Assembly: GCA_963720735.1 (NCBI GenBank)
Contig: CAVRGL010000001.1
Location: 1-64,000, forward strand
Direction: 5' to 3'
Source: JBBRHQ01 sp963720735
GTDB lineage: Bacteria > Actinomycetota > Thermoleophilia > Solirubrobacterales > 70-9
DNA: 64,000 bases
Positions 17,446 to 25,795 of this stretch are shown piece by piece. The first letter of the stretch is position 1, and every line of letters begins with the position of its first letter. The notes beneath the pieces are model-generated. The model saw only the letters and a program-made list of their open reading frames with translations, made no database searches and was not told the DNA's origin. A program made the translations under genes and the position numbers.

Positions 17446-19903
17446 GCAGCGAGCCCCCGATCGCCTTCAGCTCCGCCTCGATCCCGCCGCGCAGTCCCGC
17501 GACCTCCTCGTCGGTTAGAGTGCGATCCGCGGCGCCGAACTCGAGCCGCATCGCCAGACTCTTGCGGCCCTCGCCGAGCTGCTCGCCGCGGTAGAGGTCG
17601 AAGACGCGGGCCGAGCGCAGAAGCTCGCCGCCCCCCTCGCGGACGGCCGCCACGACCTCCGCGGCCGCTGTCTCCTCGGCGACCACCGCGGCGATGTCCT
17701 GGATCACAGCGGGGAAGGTGGTGACGTCCTCATAGATCTCCTCGCCAGCCGGCGAAGCTTCGATCAGCTCCGCCAGCCCGATCTCGAATGCGACCGCCGA
17801 CTCGACGTCCCAGCTGCGGCAGACCAGGGGGTGGACCTCGCCAATCCAGCCCGCGTCGCCCGCCTCCCCGAGCCGCACCGCCGCGCTGCGGCCGGGGTGA
17901 AGGTACGGCTCGGCTCGCGGCTCGAGCGCCAGCTCGGCGCCGAGACCGGCGGCCACAGCTTCGAGCACGCCCTTCAGCACATAGAAGTCGGTCCCCCCGT
18001 CACCGCCGCGCCAGCTCTCCGCCTCCGGCGAGCCGACCGCGAGGCAGGCGAGCCGGTGGGGCTCGCTGAACGGCGCCGGGCGCTCTCCGGGGAAGCGGCC
18101 CGCCAGCGCCCCCTCCCCCGCTTCGTCGCCGGGCTCCGGCAGGTGGACCCTGCCCGACTCGAACAGGGCGACGCCGCCTGCCCCGCGGGCCAGGTTGCCT
18201 CTGGCGGCGTCGAGGAGTGAGCCGAGCAGGGTGGTGCGCATCACGGACTGCTCCTCGGAGAGCGGGTTGGAGATCGGGATCGGGCGGGCCCGCGGGTCTC
18301 CTTCCCCGAGCCTCAGCCGTGTCGTCTCCCCCGGGTCGGTGAAGCTCCAGCCGATCACCTCGTCGAAGCCGAGGTCGCGAACCGAGTCCTCGGCGCGGCG
18401 CCTCAGCCGCTGCTCGCGGGTCAGGCCGCCGGCCTGGCCGGCCGTCCCCGGCAGCGTCGTCGGCAGGTTCTCGTCGAGGCCGTGGACCCGAGCCACCTCC
18501 TCGATCAGGTCGGCCTCGCGGGTGACGTCGTAGTAGCGGTCTGCGGGAACCGTCACCGCAAGGTCGCCTTCGTCCGGTTCGACCCCGAACCCGAGGCGCT
18601 CGAGATAGGCGGTCTGGTCGGATTGGGAGATCTCCATCCCGAGCAGGCCGCGGACCCGTTCGTCCCGGAGCCGGAGCGTCCGCGGCGGTGGGGCCTCGGC
18701 GGCGACGTCGATCGTCCCGGGGACGAGCCTGGCTCCGCAGAGCTCGACCATCAACCGCGAGGCGACCCGCTGGGCGCGGATGCAGAGGTCTGGATGAAGC
18801 TGCTTCTCGAACCTGGAGGACGCCTCGGAGCGGAGCCCGAGCATCCGGGACGTCCGCAGGATGTTTGTGCCGTTCCAGTTCGCCACCTCGAGCAATACGC
18901 AGTTGGTGGAACCCGAGACCTCGGTGCGCTGACCGCCCATGATCCCGGCGATCCCCGAAGGCCCCTGCTCGTCGCAGACCAGGACCGTCTCATTGTCGAA
19001 GACCCGTTCGACCCCGTCCAGGGTGGTCATCGCCTCGCCGTCGGCGGCGGCCCGAATAGTCAGCGCCGCCCCCTCCACCCGGTCGAGGTCGAAGGCATGA
19101 AGCGGCTGGGCGGTGAGCAGCATCACGTAGTTGGTGATGTCGACGACGTTGTTGATCGGCCGCTGGCCGGCGGCCATCAGGCGGGCCTTCAGCCACGGCG
19201 GCGAGGGCCCCGCCTCGACCCCGGTGAACACTCGGGCGGTGAACCGAGGGCAGAGCTCGGGCACCTCCACAGCGACCGAGGCCAGCTCGCCGGCCTCCCC
19301 CTCGCCGCTCGCGGCGGCGTCCTCGGCCCACGGGTCGGCGGCGAGCGGCGCGGCGGTGATCGCGTGCACCTCCCGGGCGACTCCATGGACTCCGAAGCAG
19401 TCGACCCGGTTCGGGGTCACCTCGAGCTCGAGCACCGGATCGGCGACCGCGATCACCTCGCTCAGCGCGGTCCCGGGCGCCGGGCCTTCGTCGAGGACCA
19501 TGATCCTGTCGCCGTCATCGCCGATCTCGACCTCGGTCTCGGAGAGGATCATCCCGTCTGACGTGACCCCGCGCAGCCTCGCCTTGCGCAGCTTCTCGCC
19601 TCCCGGCATGCGGGCCCCCGGGAGGGCCACCGCGACGGTCTGCCCGGCCGCGACGTTCGGCGCACCGCAGACGATCGTCCGCTCGCCCGCGCCGGTGTCA
19701 ACGGTGCAGACTCGCAGCCGATCGGCGTCGGGATGCTTCTCGGCCGCCTTCACCAGGCCGACTACGAACCCCTCCGACGACGGCGGGCCGGCCAGCGTCA
19801 CCCGCTCGACCTCGGTACCGGTCATCGCCAGGCGCTCGGCCAGCTCTTCGGGCCCGATCCCGGGGTCGCAGAGCTCCCGCAGCCAGGAGTACGGGACCTT
19901 CAT
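17438..19903 (-). CDS. pheT: Phenylalanyl-tRNA synthetase beta subunit
   Basis: 821 aa, normal length. Domains in order: N-terminal 'MKVPYSWLREL', an EMAP/tRNA-binding fold around residues 40-150 ('KHPDADRLRVCTVD'), the B3/B4 editing domain, the B5 domain, the catalytic-like core and a C-terminal ferredoxin-fold anticodon-binding domain ('EDVTTFPAVIQDIA'). It forms the alpha2-beta2 enzyme with PheS and hydrolyses Tyr-tRNA(Phe). Starts within the pheS stop (4-base overlap). Confidence 0.97.
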   Translation of the reverse strand: MKVPYSWLRELCDPGIGPEELAERLAMTGTEVERVTLAGPPSSEGFVVGLVKAAEKHPDADRLRVCTVDTGAGERTIVCGAPNVAAGQTVAVALPGARMPGGEKLRKARLRGVTSDGMILSETEVEIGDDGDRIMVLDEGPAPGTALSEVIAVADPVLELEVTPNRVDCFGVHGVAREVHAITAAPLAADPWAEDAAASGEGEAGELASVAVEVPELCPRFTARVFTGVEAGPSPPWLKARLMAAGQRPINNVVDITNYVMLLTAQPLHAFDLDRVEGAALTIRAAADGEAMTTLDGVERVFDNETVLVCDEQGPSGIAGIMGGQRTEVSGSTNCVLLEVANWNGTNILRTSRMLGLRSEASSRFEKQLHPDLCIRAQRVASRLMVELCGARLVPGTIDVAAEAPPPRTLRLRDERVRGLLGMEISQSDQTAYLERLGFGVEPDEGDLAVTVPADRYYDVTREADLIEEVARVHGLDENLPTTLPGTAGQAGGLTREQRLRRRAEDSVRDLGFDEVIGWSFTDPGETTRLRLGEGDPRARPIPISNPLSEEQSVMRTTLLGSLLDAARGNLARGAGGVALFESGRVHLPEPGDEAGEGALAGRFPGERPAPFSEPHRLACLAVGSPEAESWRGGDGGTDFYVLKGVLEAVAAGLGAELALEPRAEPYLHPGRSAAVRLGEAGDAGWIGEVHPLVCRSWDVESAVAFEIGLAELIEASPAGEEIYEDVTTFPAVIQDIAAVVAEETAAAEVVAAVREGGGELLRSARVFDLYRGEQLGEGRKSLAMRLEFGAADRTLTDEEVAGLRGGIEAELKAIGGSLRE

Positions 19904-21054
19904 GAGAACTGCCCGATCATCCGAACGTCGTTGTCGAAGAAGCGCCGCAGGTCGGGCACACCGTGGCGCAGCAGCGCAATCCGCTCGACCCCCATGCCGA
20001 AGGCGAACCCCTGCACGCGCTCCGGGTCATAGCCGTTCTCGGCGACGAAGCCGAGCACGTTCGGGTCGACCATCCCGGCTCCTCCGACCTCGATCCAGCC
20101 GATCCCCTTGCAGAGCCCGCAGCGGGAGCCGTCCGGGAGGGAGCCGCTTCCCTCGCAGGCGAAGCAGGAGACGTCGAACTCGACGCTGGGCTCGGTGAAG
20201 GGGAAGTAGTGCGGCCGCATCCTGGCCTCGCGGCCCTCGCCGAAGATCGCCCGCAAGAGCTCGACCAGAGTGCCCTGGAGATCGGCGAGGGTGATGTCCT
20301 CGGCGATCGCCAGTCCCTCGATCTGATGGAACATCGGGCTGTGGGTGGCGTCCGAATCCCGCCGGAAGACCTTGCCCGGGACGATGATGAAGATCGGCGG
20401 CGGCTGCGCCTCCATCGCCCGTACCTGCATCGGCGAGGTATGCGTGCGCAGAAGGAGTTGCTCCGACCCTGCCAGCAACCCCGGCACGCCCGGACGAATC
20501 CCGGCGGAGCCGGGATCACCGGTCGCTGACGCTCCCTGGGAGGACGTGCCGGGCGGTGATTCCACGTAAAACGTGTCCTGGAGCATCCTCGCCGGGTGCC
20601 CCGGCGGATGATTGAGGGCCGTGAAGTTGTAGTAGTCGTGCTCGATCTCAGGGCCCTCAATCACCCGGTAGCCGAGCCCCGCCATCACGTCCTCGATCAG
20701 CCGGCGGGTCCGGGTCACCAGGTGAAGGTGGCCGATCCGGCGAGCCGGTGCCCCGGGCAGGGTGACGTCGATCCGGTCAACCGCCAGCCGCGCCTCGAGC
20801 TCGCTCCCGTCGAGCTCGGCGGCCCGCGCGTCGAGCTGCGCCTCGAGCGCCTGCCGTGCATCGTTCGCGCTCTTGCCGACCGGCCCGCGCTCCGCGGGCT
20901 CGAGCTCGCCAATGCCCCGGAGGATCGCGGTCAGCTCGGAGCGACGGCCCAGGAAACGGACCCGCAGTTGCTCGAGCTCGGCGCTCTCCTGAGCGGAGGC
21001 GATCGCGGACTCCGCCTCGGTGCGCAGCTCCGATATCCGCTCTGAAACGCTCAC
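19900..21054 (-). CDS. pheS: Phenylalanyl-tRNA synthetase alpha subunit
   Basis: About 384 aa from GTG at 21054, which overlaps the upstream methyltransferase stop; the longer frame upstream is that gene's shadow. An N-terminal coiled-coil is followed by the class II core with 'TRLIEDVMAGLGY', 'LLRTHTSP' and 'FGMGVERIALLRHG'. Roughly 33 Gly/Pro/Ser-rich residues are inserted between 'DTFYV' and 'LLLRTHTSP', and their DNA contains a perfect hairpin. Two Cys pairs (C-x2-C type, near 'CFACEGSG' and 'CGLCKG') could bind zinc, as in some actinobacterial PheS. Confidence 0.96.
   Translation of the reverse strand: MSVSERISELRTEAESAIASAQESAELEQLRVRFLGRRSELTAILRGIGELEPAERGPVGKSANDARQALEAQLDARAAELDGSELEARLAVDRIDVTLPGAPARRIGHLHLVTRTRRLIEDVMAGLGYRVIEGPEIEHDYYNFTALNHPPGHPARMLQDTFYVESPPGTSSQGASATGDPGSAGIRPGVPGLLAGSEQLLLRTHTSPMQVRAMEAQPPPIFIIVPGKVFRRDSDATHSPMFHQIEGLAIAEDITLADLQGTLVELLRAIFGEGREARMRPHYFPFTEPSVEFDVSCFACEGSGSLPDGSRCGLCKGIGWIEVGGAGMVDPNVLGFVAENGYDPERVQGFAFGMGVERIALLRHGVPDLRRFFDNDVRMIGQFS
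20498..20516. repeat. Perfect hairpin palindrome inside pheS
   Basis: An 8-bp inverted repeat (ATCCCGGC / GCCGGGAT) with a 3-base loop lies within the extra coding segment of pheS. It has no T-run, so it is not a terminator. It may mark the origin of the insertion. Confidence 0.8.
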
Positions 21055-21773
21055 TCGCCTTCCTTCCGACTGGCGGGCGACGATATCCGCTCGCAGGCGA
21101 TCGCCGCCGCCGCGGCCACGTTGAGGGACTCGGCTCCGCCCGGGCGCAGCGGAATGGTCAGCAGCGCGTCGCATCCCTCGAGCACTTCCGGCGCCAGACC
21201 GTCGCGCTCGGCGCCGAGGCAGAGGGTCAGCGGCGGTTCGAGCCTTCTCAGCGGCTCCCCACCATGCGCGACGAGACCGTGCCGCGGCCTCGGAGTTGCC
21301 TCGACCCCGGCCCGGGCGAGCGGCTGGGAGAAGATCGATCCCATGCTGGCTCGGGTCGCCTTCGGCGAGAACGGGTCCGCGCAGCCGGGGCCGAGCACGA
21401 CCACACTGTCGATCAACGCGTCGGCCACCCGGATCACCGCGCCGACGTTGCCGGGATCGCCGAGCCGGTCGAGGTAGATGCAGGCGGGGCCGCCTGGCTC
21501 CGAGAGGCGCTGCGGCCAGACCGCGATCGCCCGCGTGCCCGATCCGAGAGCGGAGACCTCGGCCAGAAGCCCCGGATCGACCTCGTCGCCACCCAGCCCC
21601 GAGCCCGCCGCGCTGAGCTGGACCTCCGGCCGGCGCCCGCAGCGGAGCCCGGCGCTGAGCAGGTCCTCTCCCTCGGTCACGAACAGCCCGAGGCGATCAC
21701 GGTGCCTGCGGTCGCGCAACTTGCGCACCAGCTTCAGCTTCTCGTTCTGGGGGCTTCTGATCATCTCTCTCAT
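21051..21773 (-). CDS. TrmH/SpoU-family RNA methyltransferase
   Basis: About 240 aa SPOUT-class 2'-O-ribose methyltransferase, probably of rRNA. The three family motifs are visible: 'DRLGDPGNVGAVIR', 'LCLGAERDGL' and 'IPLRPGGAESLNVAAAA', which form the trefoil knot that binds SAM. ATG at 21773 is preferred because GGGAG lies about ten bases upstream; ATG at 21764 is the alternative. It begins just after the rplT terminator and its stop overlaps pheS, so it heads the seven-gene operon. Confidence 0.9.
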   Translation of the reverse strand: MREMIRSPQNEKLKLVRKLRDRRHRDRLGLFVTEGEDLLSAGLRCGRRPEVQLSAAGSGLGGDEVDPGLLAEVSALGSGTRAIAVWPQRLSEPGGPACIYLDRLGDPGNVGAVIRVADALIDSVVVLGPGCADPFSPKATRASMGSIFSQPLARAGVEATPRPRHGLVAHGGEPLRRLEPPLTLCLGAERDGLAPEVLEGCDALLTIPLRPGGAESLNVAAAAAIACERISSPASRKEGE

Positions 21774-21811
21774 CTTCTTCGCGCTCCCGGCGGCAGCGAG
21801 GCGATCACCAC

Positions 21812-21843
21812 AAAAAAAGGCGGCTTCGCTTCCGCGAGCCGCC
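21812..21843 (-). terminator. Rho-independent terminator of rpmI-rplT
   Basis: On the - strand a 7-bp perfect GGCGGCT/AGCCGCC stem with an 11-base loop is followed directly by seven Ts. It lies 25 bases after the rplT stop and before the methyltransferase start, so it ends the ribosomal protein transcript and separates it from the pheS-arg operon. Confidence 0.92.
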
Positions 21844-21868
21844 CGGGTCGATGTGGATGCGCCTGGCC

Positions 21869-22231
21869 TCAAGCGGCAGCGGCACCCTCCCGGGCGAGCT
21901 CGACGAATCGGCGGAAAGCGTCACGGTCGTTGACCGCGATCTCGGCCAGCATCTTGCGGTTGACCTCGACCCCCGCCGCCTTCAGCCCGCCGACAAGCTC
22001 CGAGTAGCTCAAGCCCTCGGCGCGGGCGGCTGCGTTGATGCGGACGATCCAGAGCCGCCTGAAGTCGCGCTTGCGGTTGCGCCGGTCACGGTAAGCGTAG
22101 GCGCCGGAGCGCTGCACCTGCTCCTTGGCGAAGCGGTAGGAGGAGTGCTTGCGGCCGTAGTAGCCCTTCGCCTCCTTCAGCACCTTGCGGCGCTTCTTGC
22201 GCGCGTGGACGGAGCGCTTGACGCGGCTCAC
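21869..22231 (-). CDS. rplT: 50S ribosomal protein L20
   Basis: 120 aa. Starts at GTG 22231, overlapping the rpmI stop (GTGA). The sequence 'SRVKRSVHARKKRRKVLKEA' and 'RRLWIVRINAAAR' are unmistakable L20. It binds 23S rRNA early in 50S assembly and in some bacteria represses its own operon. A longer reading frame upstream is an rpmI shadow. Confidence 0.98.
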   Translation of the reverse strand: MSRVKRSVHARKKRRKVLKEAKGYYGRKHSSYRFAKEQVQRSGAYAYRDRRNRKRDFRRLWIVRINAAARAEGLSYSELVGGLKAAGVEVNRKMLAEIAVNDRDAFRRFVELAREGAAAA

Positions 22232-22428
22232 TTGCCACCCCCGAGCAGGGTGCGGACCCGCTTCGAGTCCTTCGGCGAGATCTCCACGGGGCGCGCCATC
22301 CTGCGCTTTCGCTTCGGCGACTTCTTCTCGAGGATGTGGCTGGAGAAGGCGCGCTTGCCGCGCAGCTTGCCGGTGGCGGTCTTGCGGAAGCGCTTCTTGG
22401 CGCCGGAGTGTGTCTTCATCTTCGGCAT
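22228..22428 (-). CDS. rpmI: 50S ribosomal protein L35
   Basis: 66 aa, normal length, very basic: 'MPKMKTHSGAKKRFRKTATG'. Co-translated with rplT. Unusually, infC is not immediately upstream; it lies about 4.5 kb away beyond four sugar genes, so rpmI must have its own promoter in the 131-bp divergent gap with the FkbM gene. Confidence 0.98.
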   Translation of the reverse strand: MPKMKTHSGAKKRFRKTATGKLRGKRAFSSHILEKKSPKRKRRMARPVEISPKDSKRVRTLLGGGK

Positions 22429-22463
22429 CGGAGCGAGTATTGAAGCAGACGCCCAGTGGTGAT

Positions 22464-22539
22464 CGCCGGCGCGGCAATTGCGCCGGCACATGCATGTCAG
22501 GCGGCGAAGCCGCCGCAATTGGTGTTGGAGCCGCCTGAC
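22464..22539. promoter_or_regulatory. Hairpin-rich divergent leader between rpmI and the FkbM gene
   Basis: Three inverted repeats in 76 bases: GCCGGCGC/GCGCCGGC (22465-22472 with 22480-22487), GGCGGC/GCCGCC (22500-22505 with 22509-22514) and a 10-bp perfect GTCAGGCGGC/GCCGCCTGAC (22496-22505 with 22530-22539). The last two share an arm and are mutually exclusive. Position in the rpmI 5' leader suggests either an L20-type autoregulatory structure or promoter elements; no U-run is present. Confidence 0.5.
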
Positions 22540-22559
22540 GCGCCCATTAGGGTTCCGCG

Positions 22560-23390
22560 ATGCCCGTCTTCCTCCGGAAAGCCGCCGCATACGCGCGCAG
22601 CCTCGGCAACCAGCTCGGAGTCGCCGAGGGAGTACGGGGGAAGCTGGCGGTGCTGCGGGTGATCGCCGCGGGACGTCGCTCGAAGCCGCCCGAGGCTCCA
22701 ATTCCGGTGGAGATGAAGGCGCTGGGCGGCCACCGCCTCTACGTGCGGGCGGGGACCAGTGACCTGAGGAACACCGGCTACTACTACCGGGGGGATCTGT
22801 TCCTGCCGCCTCCCGAGGTGGCGGACGAGGATTTGCGCCGGATCGTCGAACTCGGCTCGAACATGGGTGCGGCGCTGACCGCGCTTGCGGTGCGCTACCC
22901 GGCGGCGAGCCTGCTCGGGGTGGAGCCCGACCCCGGCAATGCGGCGCTCGCGGCCCGCAACCTCGCCGCCTTCGGCGACCGGGCCAGGATCGTCGAGGCC
23001 GGCATCTGGGACACCGACGCCGACCTCGTGGTCGACCGCGACACCCGCTACGGAGAGCACGGCTTCAGCGTCCGCCCGCGCACCCCCGAGGACCCTGAGG
23101 GGATGGCGGGGATCAAGGCGCTCGGGATCGACTCGGTCCTGGCCGAGAACCTCCCGGAGGACGAGCAGGTCGATTACATGCATCTGACGATCGAGGGAAC
23201 CGAGCCGCGGGTGCTCCGCGCCGGCGGCCGGTGGGCGCAGCGCGTGCGCTCGCTCCGGGTCGAGGCACACCCGGAGCTGGGCTATCCGGCCGCCGACTGC
23301 ATCGCCGATCTCGAGGCGCTCGGATACCGCGCCTGGCCCGGCGACCGGCTGCCCGAGAAGTGGATCTACGCGGTCCGCCGCGCCGGCTGA
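22560..23390 (+). CDS. FkbM-family methyltransferase
   Basis: 276-aa SAM-dependent O-methyltransferase of the FkbM family, which modifies sugars or polyketides. 'RIVELGSNMGAALTALAVRYP' is motif I, 'VEPDPGNAALAARNL' the adenine-binding region, and 'YMHLTIEGTEPRVL' corresponds to the usual 'IDVEGAE' strand. It lies divergent from rpmI, and its 3' end overlaps the convergent aminotransferase by 25 bases. By context it probably methylates a surface sugar. Confidence 0.85.
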   Translation: MPVFLRKAAAYARSLGNQLGVAEGVRGKLAVLRVIAAGRRSKPPEAPIPVEMKALGGHRLYVRAGTSDLRNTGYYYRGDLFLPPPEVADEDLRRIVELGSNMGAALTALAVRYPAASLLGVEPDPGNAALAARNLAAFGDRARIVEAGIWDTDADLVVDRDTRYGEHGFSVRPRTPEDPEGMAGIKALGIDSVLAENLPEDEQVDYMHLTIEGTEPRVLRAGGRWAQRVRSLRVEAHPELGYPAADCIADLEALGYRAWPGDRLPEKWIYAVRRAG

Positions 23391-24526
23391 ACCCGATCCA
23401 CGGCTGCGGCCAGCTCCCCGGCGACCAGCTCGACCTGCCCGGCGTCGAGCAGGTTGTGTATCGGCAGGGCGAGGTGGCGCTCGCCGATCGCCGCGGCGAT
23501 CGGCAGGCCGGCGTCGTCACCGCGGTCGCGGTACTCGCTGAGGGTGTGCAGCGGCGGGTAGAAGGTCGTCTGCACGCCGCGCTCCCGCAGCTCCAAACGG
23601 ACCCGGTTGCGGGTCTCGCCGTCACGGAGGAGCACCGGAAAGGCGAAGTGCGAGGAACGCTCGACCTGCTCGTCGTCGAAGGGGATCTCCAGCCCCTCGA
23701 CGCCCGAGAGCTGCTCGCGGTAGGCGCGCGCGACCCGCCGGCGCGCCTCGATGTCCTCGCCGAGGCGCTCCAGCCGGCTCAGCGCCAGCGCCGCGCGGGG
23801 CTCGTCGATGCGGTAGTTGAAGCCGACGTCGGTGATGTCATAGCCAAGGCCGTGGCCGCGGTGGCGCTCCCAGGTGACCGAGGTCATCGCGTGGGAGCGA
23901 AGCGAGCGGACGCTCGCCGCGAGGTCGTCGTCGTCGGTGGTCACGGCGCCGCCCTCGCCGACCGCCAGCTGCTTCTTCGAGAAGAAGCTGAAGCAGCCGA
24001 GCTCGCCGACCGAGCCGACCTGGCCACCGCCGGCGAGCCCCGCACAGATCGCCTCGGCGCAATCCTCGATCAGGGCGAGCCCGCGGCTGTCGCAGAGGCG
24101 GCGCAGCTCCTCGACGGGGGCCGGATAGCCCCACATGTGGACCGCGATCACCGCCTTCGTCCGCGGCCCGATCTGCGCTTCGACCACGGCTGGATCGAGG
24201 TTCGCGTCGAGCGGCGAGGCCGAGTCGCAGAGCACCACGTCTGCCCCCTCGTAGCGCGGCGCGTGGGCGCTGGCCGCGAAGGTCATCGAGGGGACGATCG
24301 CTTCCTCGCCGGGGCCGAGGCCGAGGGCCCGGCATGCCAGGTGGAGGGCGGCGGTCCCGCTGGAAACTGCGATCGCGTGCTTGGTGCCGACCATCTCCGC
24401 GATCGCCTCCTCGAAGGCCTGGGTTCGCGGGCCCATCGTCAGCCAGCCCGAGCGCAGGCAGTCGAGCACCGAGTCGACGTCGGCGTCGGTCACCTCGATC
24501 TCGACCAGCGGCACCTCCCAGGCCAT
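23366..24526 (-). CDS. DegT/DnrJ/EryC1 sugar aminotransferase, copy 1
   Basis: 386-aa PLP-dependent aminotransferase that aminates a keto nucleotide sugar. 'SGWLTMGPRTQAFEEAIAE' and 'AVSSGTAALHLAC' are family hallmarks. Lys185 in 'FFSKKQLAVGEGG' is the expected Schiff-base lysine. Start ATG at 24526 overlaps the upstream gene's stop by 1 base (TGATG); the longer frame upstream is a shadow of that paralogue. Confidence 0.9.
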   Translation of the reverse strand: MAWEVPLVEIEVTDADVDSVLDCLRSGWLTMGPRTQAFEEAIAEMVGTKHAIAVSSGTAALHLACRALGLGPGEEAIVPSMTFAASAHAPRYEGADVVLCDSASPLDANLDPAVVEAQIGPRTKAVIAVHMWGYPAPVEELRRLCDSRGLALIEDCAEAICAGLAGGGQVGSVGELGCFSFFSKKQLAVGEGGAVTTDDDDLAASVRSLRSHAMTSVTWERHRGHGLGYDITDVGFNYRIDEPRAALALSRLERLGEDIEARRRVARAYREQLSGVEGLEIPFDDEQVERSSHFAFPVLLRDGETRNRVRLELRERGVQTTFYPPLHTLSEYRDRGDDAGLPIAAAIGERHLALPIHNLLDAGQVELVAGELAAAVDRVQPARRTA

Positions 24527-25728
24527 CAGAGCACCTCGTCCAAGGTCGAGGCGACTCTCTCCAACTCCTCCTCGGTGAGGTGCGGGAAGAGCGGCAGGTT
24601 GAACTGGGTCTGAGAGGCAAGCTCGGTGCGGGGCAGCGAGACCTCCGGGAAGCGCTCGCGGTACGCGCTGAACTCGTGCACGCCCGTGTACATCGTCGTC
24701 GTCTGCACCCCGCGCTCGCCCAGCGCCGTGCGGACCTCGTCCTTGCGGCCCGGCTCGTCGAGCATCACACTCATCGAGTAGGCGGAGGAGTGCTCGACCT
24801 GCTCGTCGCTGAAGGGCACCGAGATACCTTCGATCCGGCCGAGGCGCTCGCGGTACAGGCGGGTCAGGTGCCGGCGGCGATCGATCTCGCCGGCGAGCCG
24901 GGCGAAGCGGGAGAGGAGAAGGGCCGCACGGGGCTCGTCCATGCGGTAGTTGAAGCCGAGGGCCGTGACGTCGTAGCCTTCGGCGCGCCCCCGGTGACGG
25001 TCGAGGGTGCCGGCGGTCATCCCCTGGGAGCGCAGCAGCCGGGCCCGGGACGCAACCTCGTCGCTGTCCGTGCTCAGGGCGCCCCCCTCGCCGATCCCGA
25101 GCACCTTGTTCGGAAAGAAGCTGTAGGCCCCGGCGAGCCCGATCGTCCCGAGCCGCCGACCACCCTCCTCCGAGAAGGGAGCGTGGGCGCAGTCCTCGAG
25201 CAGGGCGATGTCGCGCTCGCCGCATAGCCGCTCGAGCAGCTCGGGCGATGCCGCGTAGCCCCCGTAGTGGACAGGCAGGACCGCCTTGGTGCGAGGCCCG
25301 ATCAACGACTCGGCGTGATCGGGATCCATGCAGAGGTCGTGCTGGCCGCCGATCTCGGCGAACACCGGGGTCGCCCCGGCCTGGATCACCGTTGCGACGG
25401 TGGCGACGAACGTGAAGGAGGGCACGATCACCTCGTCTCCCGGGCCGACCCCGGCGCAGAGCAGCGCGAGGTGAAGTGCGGTGGTGCAGCTTGAGGTGGC
25501 GACAACATGGGCGCAGCCGAGGTGGTCGGCGAAGCGGCGCTCGAACTCCTCGACCCGGGGGCCCATGGTCCACCATCCGGACCGCAGGGTCTCCTCGACC
25601 GCATCGAGGTCCTCCTGCTCGATCCGCAGGTCGAAGACCGGGATCGAGGGAGCCGCCGCGGCGATCTCCTCGTTCAGGGTCTCGGGGTCAGCGCCGGTCT
25701 CGGTCTTGGTCTGCTGGGGCGGGGTCAT
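24526..25728 (-). CDS. DegT/DnrJ/EryC1 sugar aminotransferase, copy 2
   Basis: About 400 aa. ATG at 25728 is chosen because the frame's farther start (25797) would overlap the divergent wecB gene. Landmarks are 'SGWWTMGPRVEEFE', 'ATSSCTTALHLA' and Lys208 in 'FFPNKVLGIGEGG'. It is a close paralogue of the next gene and is translationally coupled to it. Tandem copies may aminate two different positions or sugars. Confidence 0.9.
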   Translation of the reverse strand: MTPPQQTKTETGADPETLNEEIAAAAPSIPVFDLRIEQEDLDAVEETLRSGWWTMGPRVEEFERRFADHLGCAHVVATSSCTTALHLALLCAGVGPGDEVIVPSFTFVATVATVIQAGATPVFAEIGGQHDLCMDPDHAESLIGPRTKAVLPVHYGGYAASPELLERLCGERDIALLEDCAHAPFSEEGGRRLGTIGLAGAYSFFPNKVLGIGEGGALSTDSDEVASRARLLRSQGMTAGTLDRHRGRAEGYDVTALGFNYRMDEPRAALLLSRFARLAGEIDRRRHLTRLYRERLGRIEGISVPFSDEQVEHSSAYSMSVMLDEPGRKDEVRTALGERGVQTTTMYTGVHEFSAYRERFPEVSLPRTELASQTQFNLPLFPHLTEEELERVASTLDEVL

Positions 25729-25795
25729 GCTGGGATTCAAGCAGGGGCCGGCGGGGGACCGGGCGCTCCGTGGCTGCGGATAGTCTGGCTCGTCC

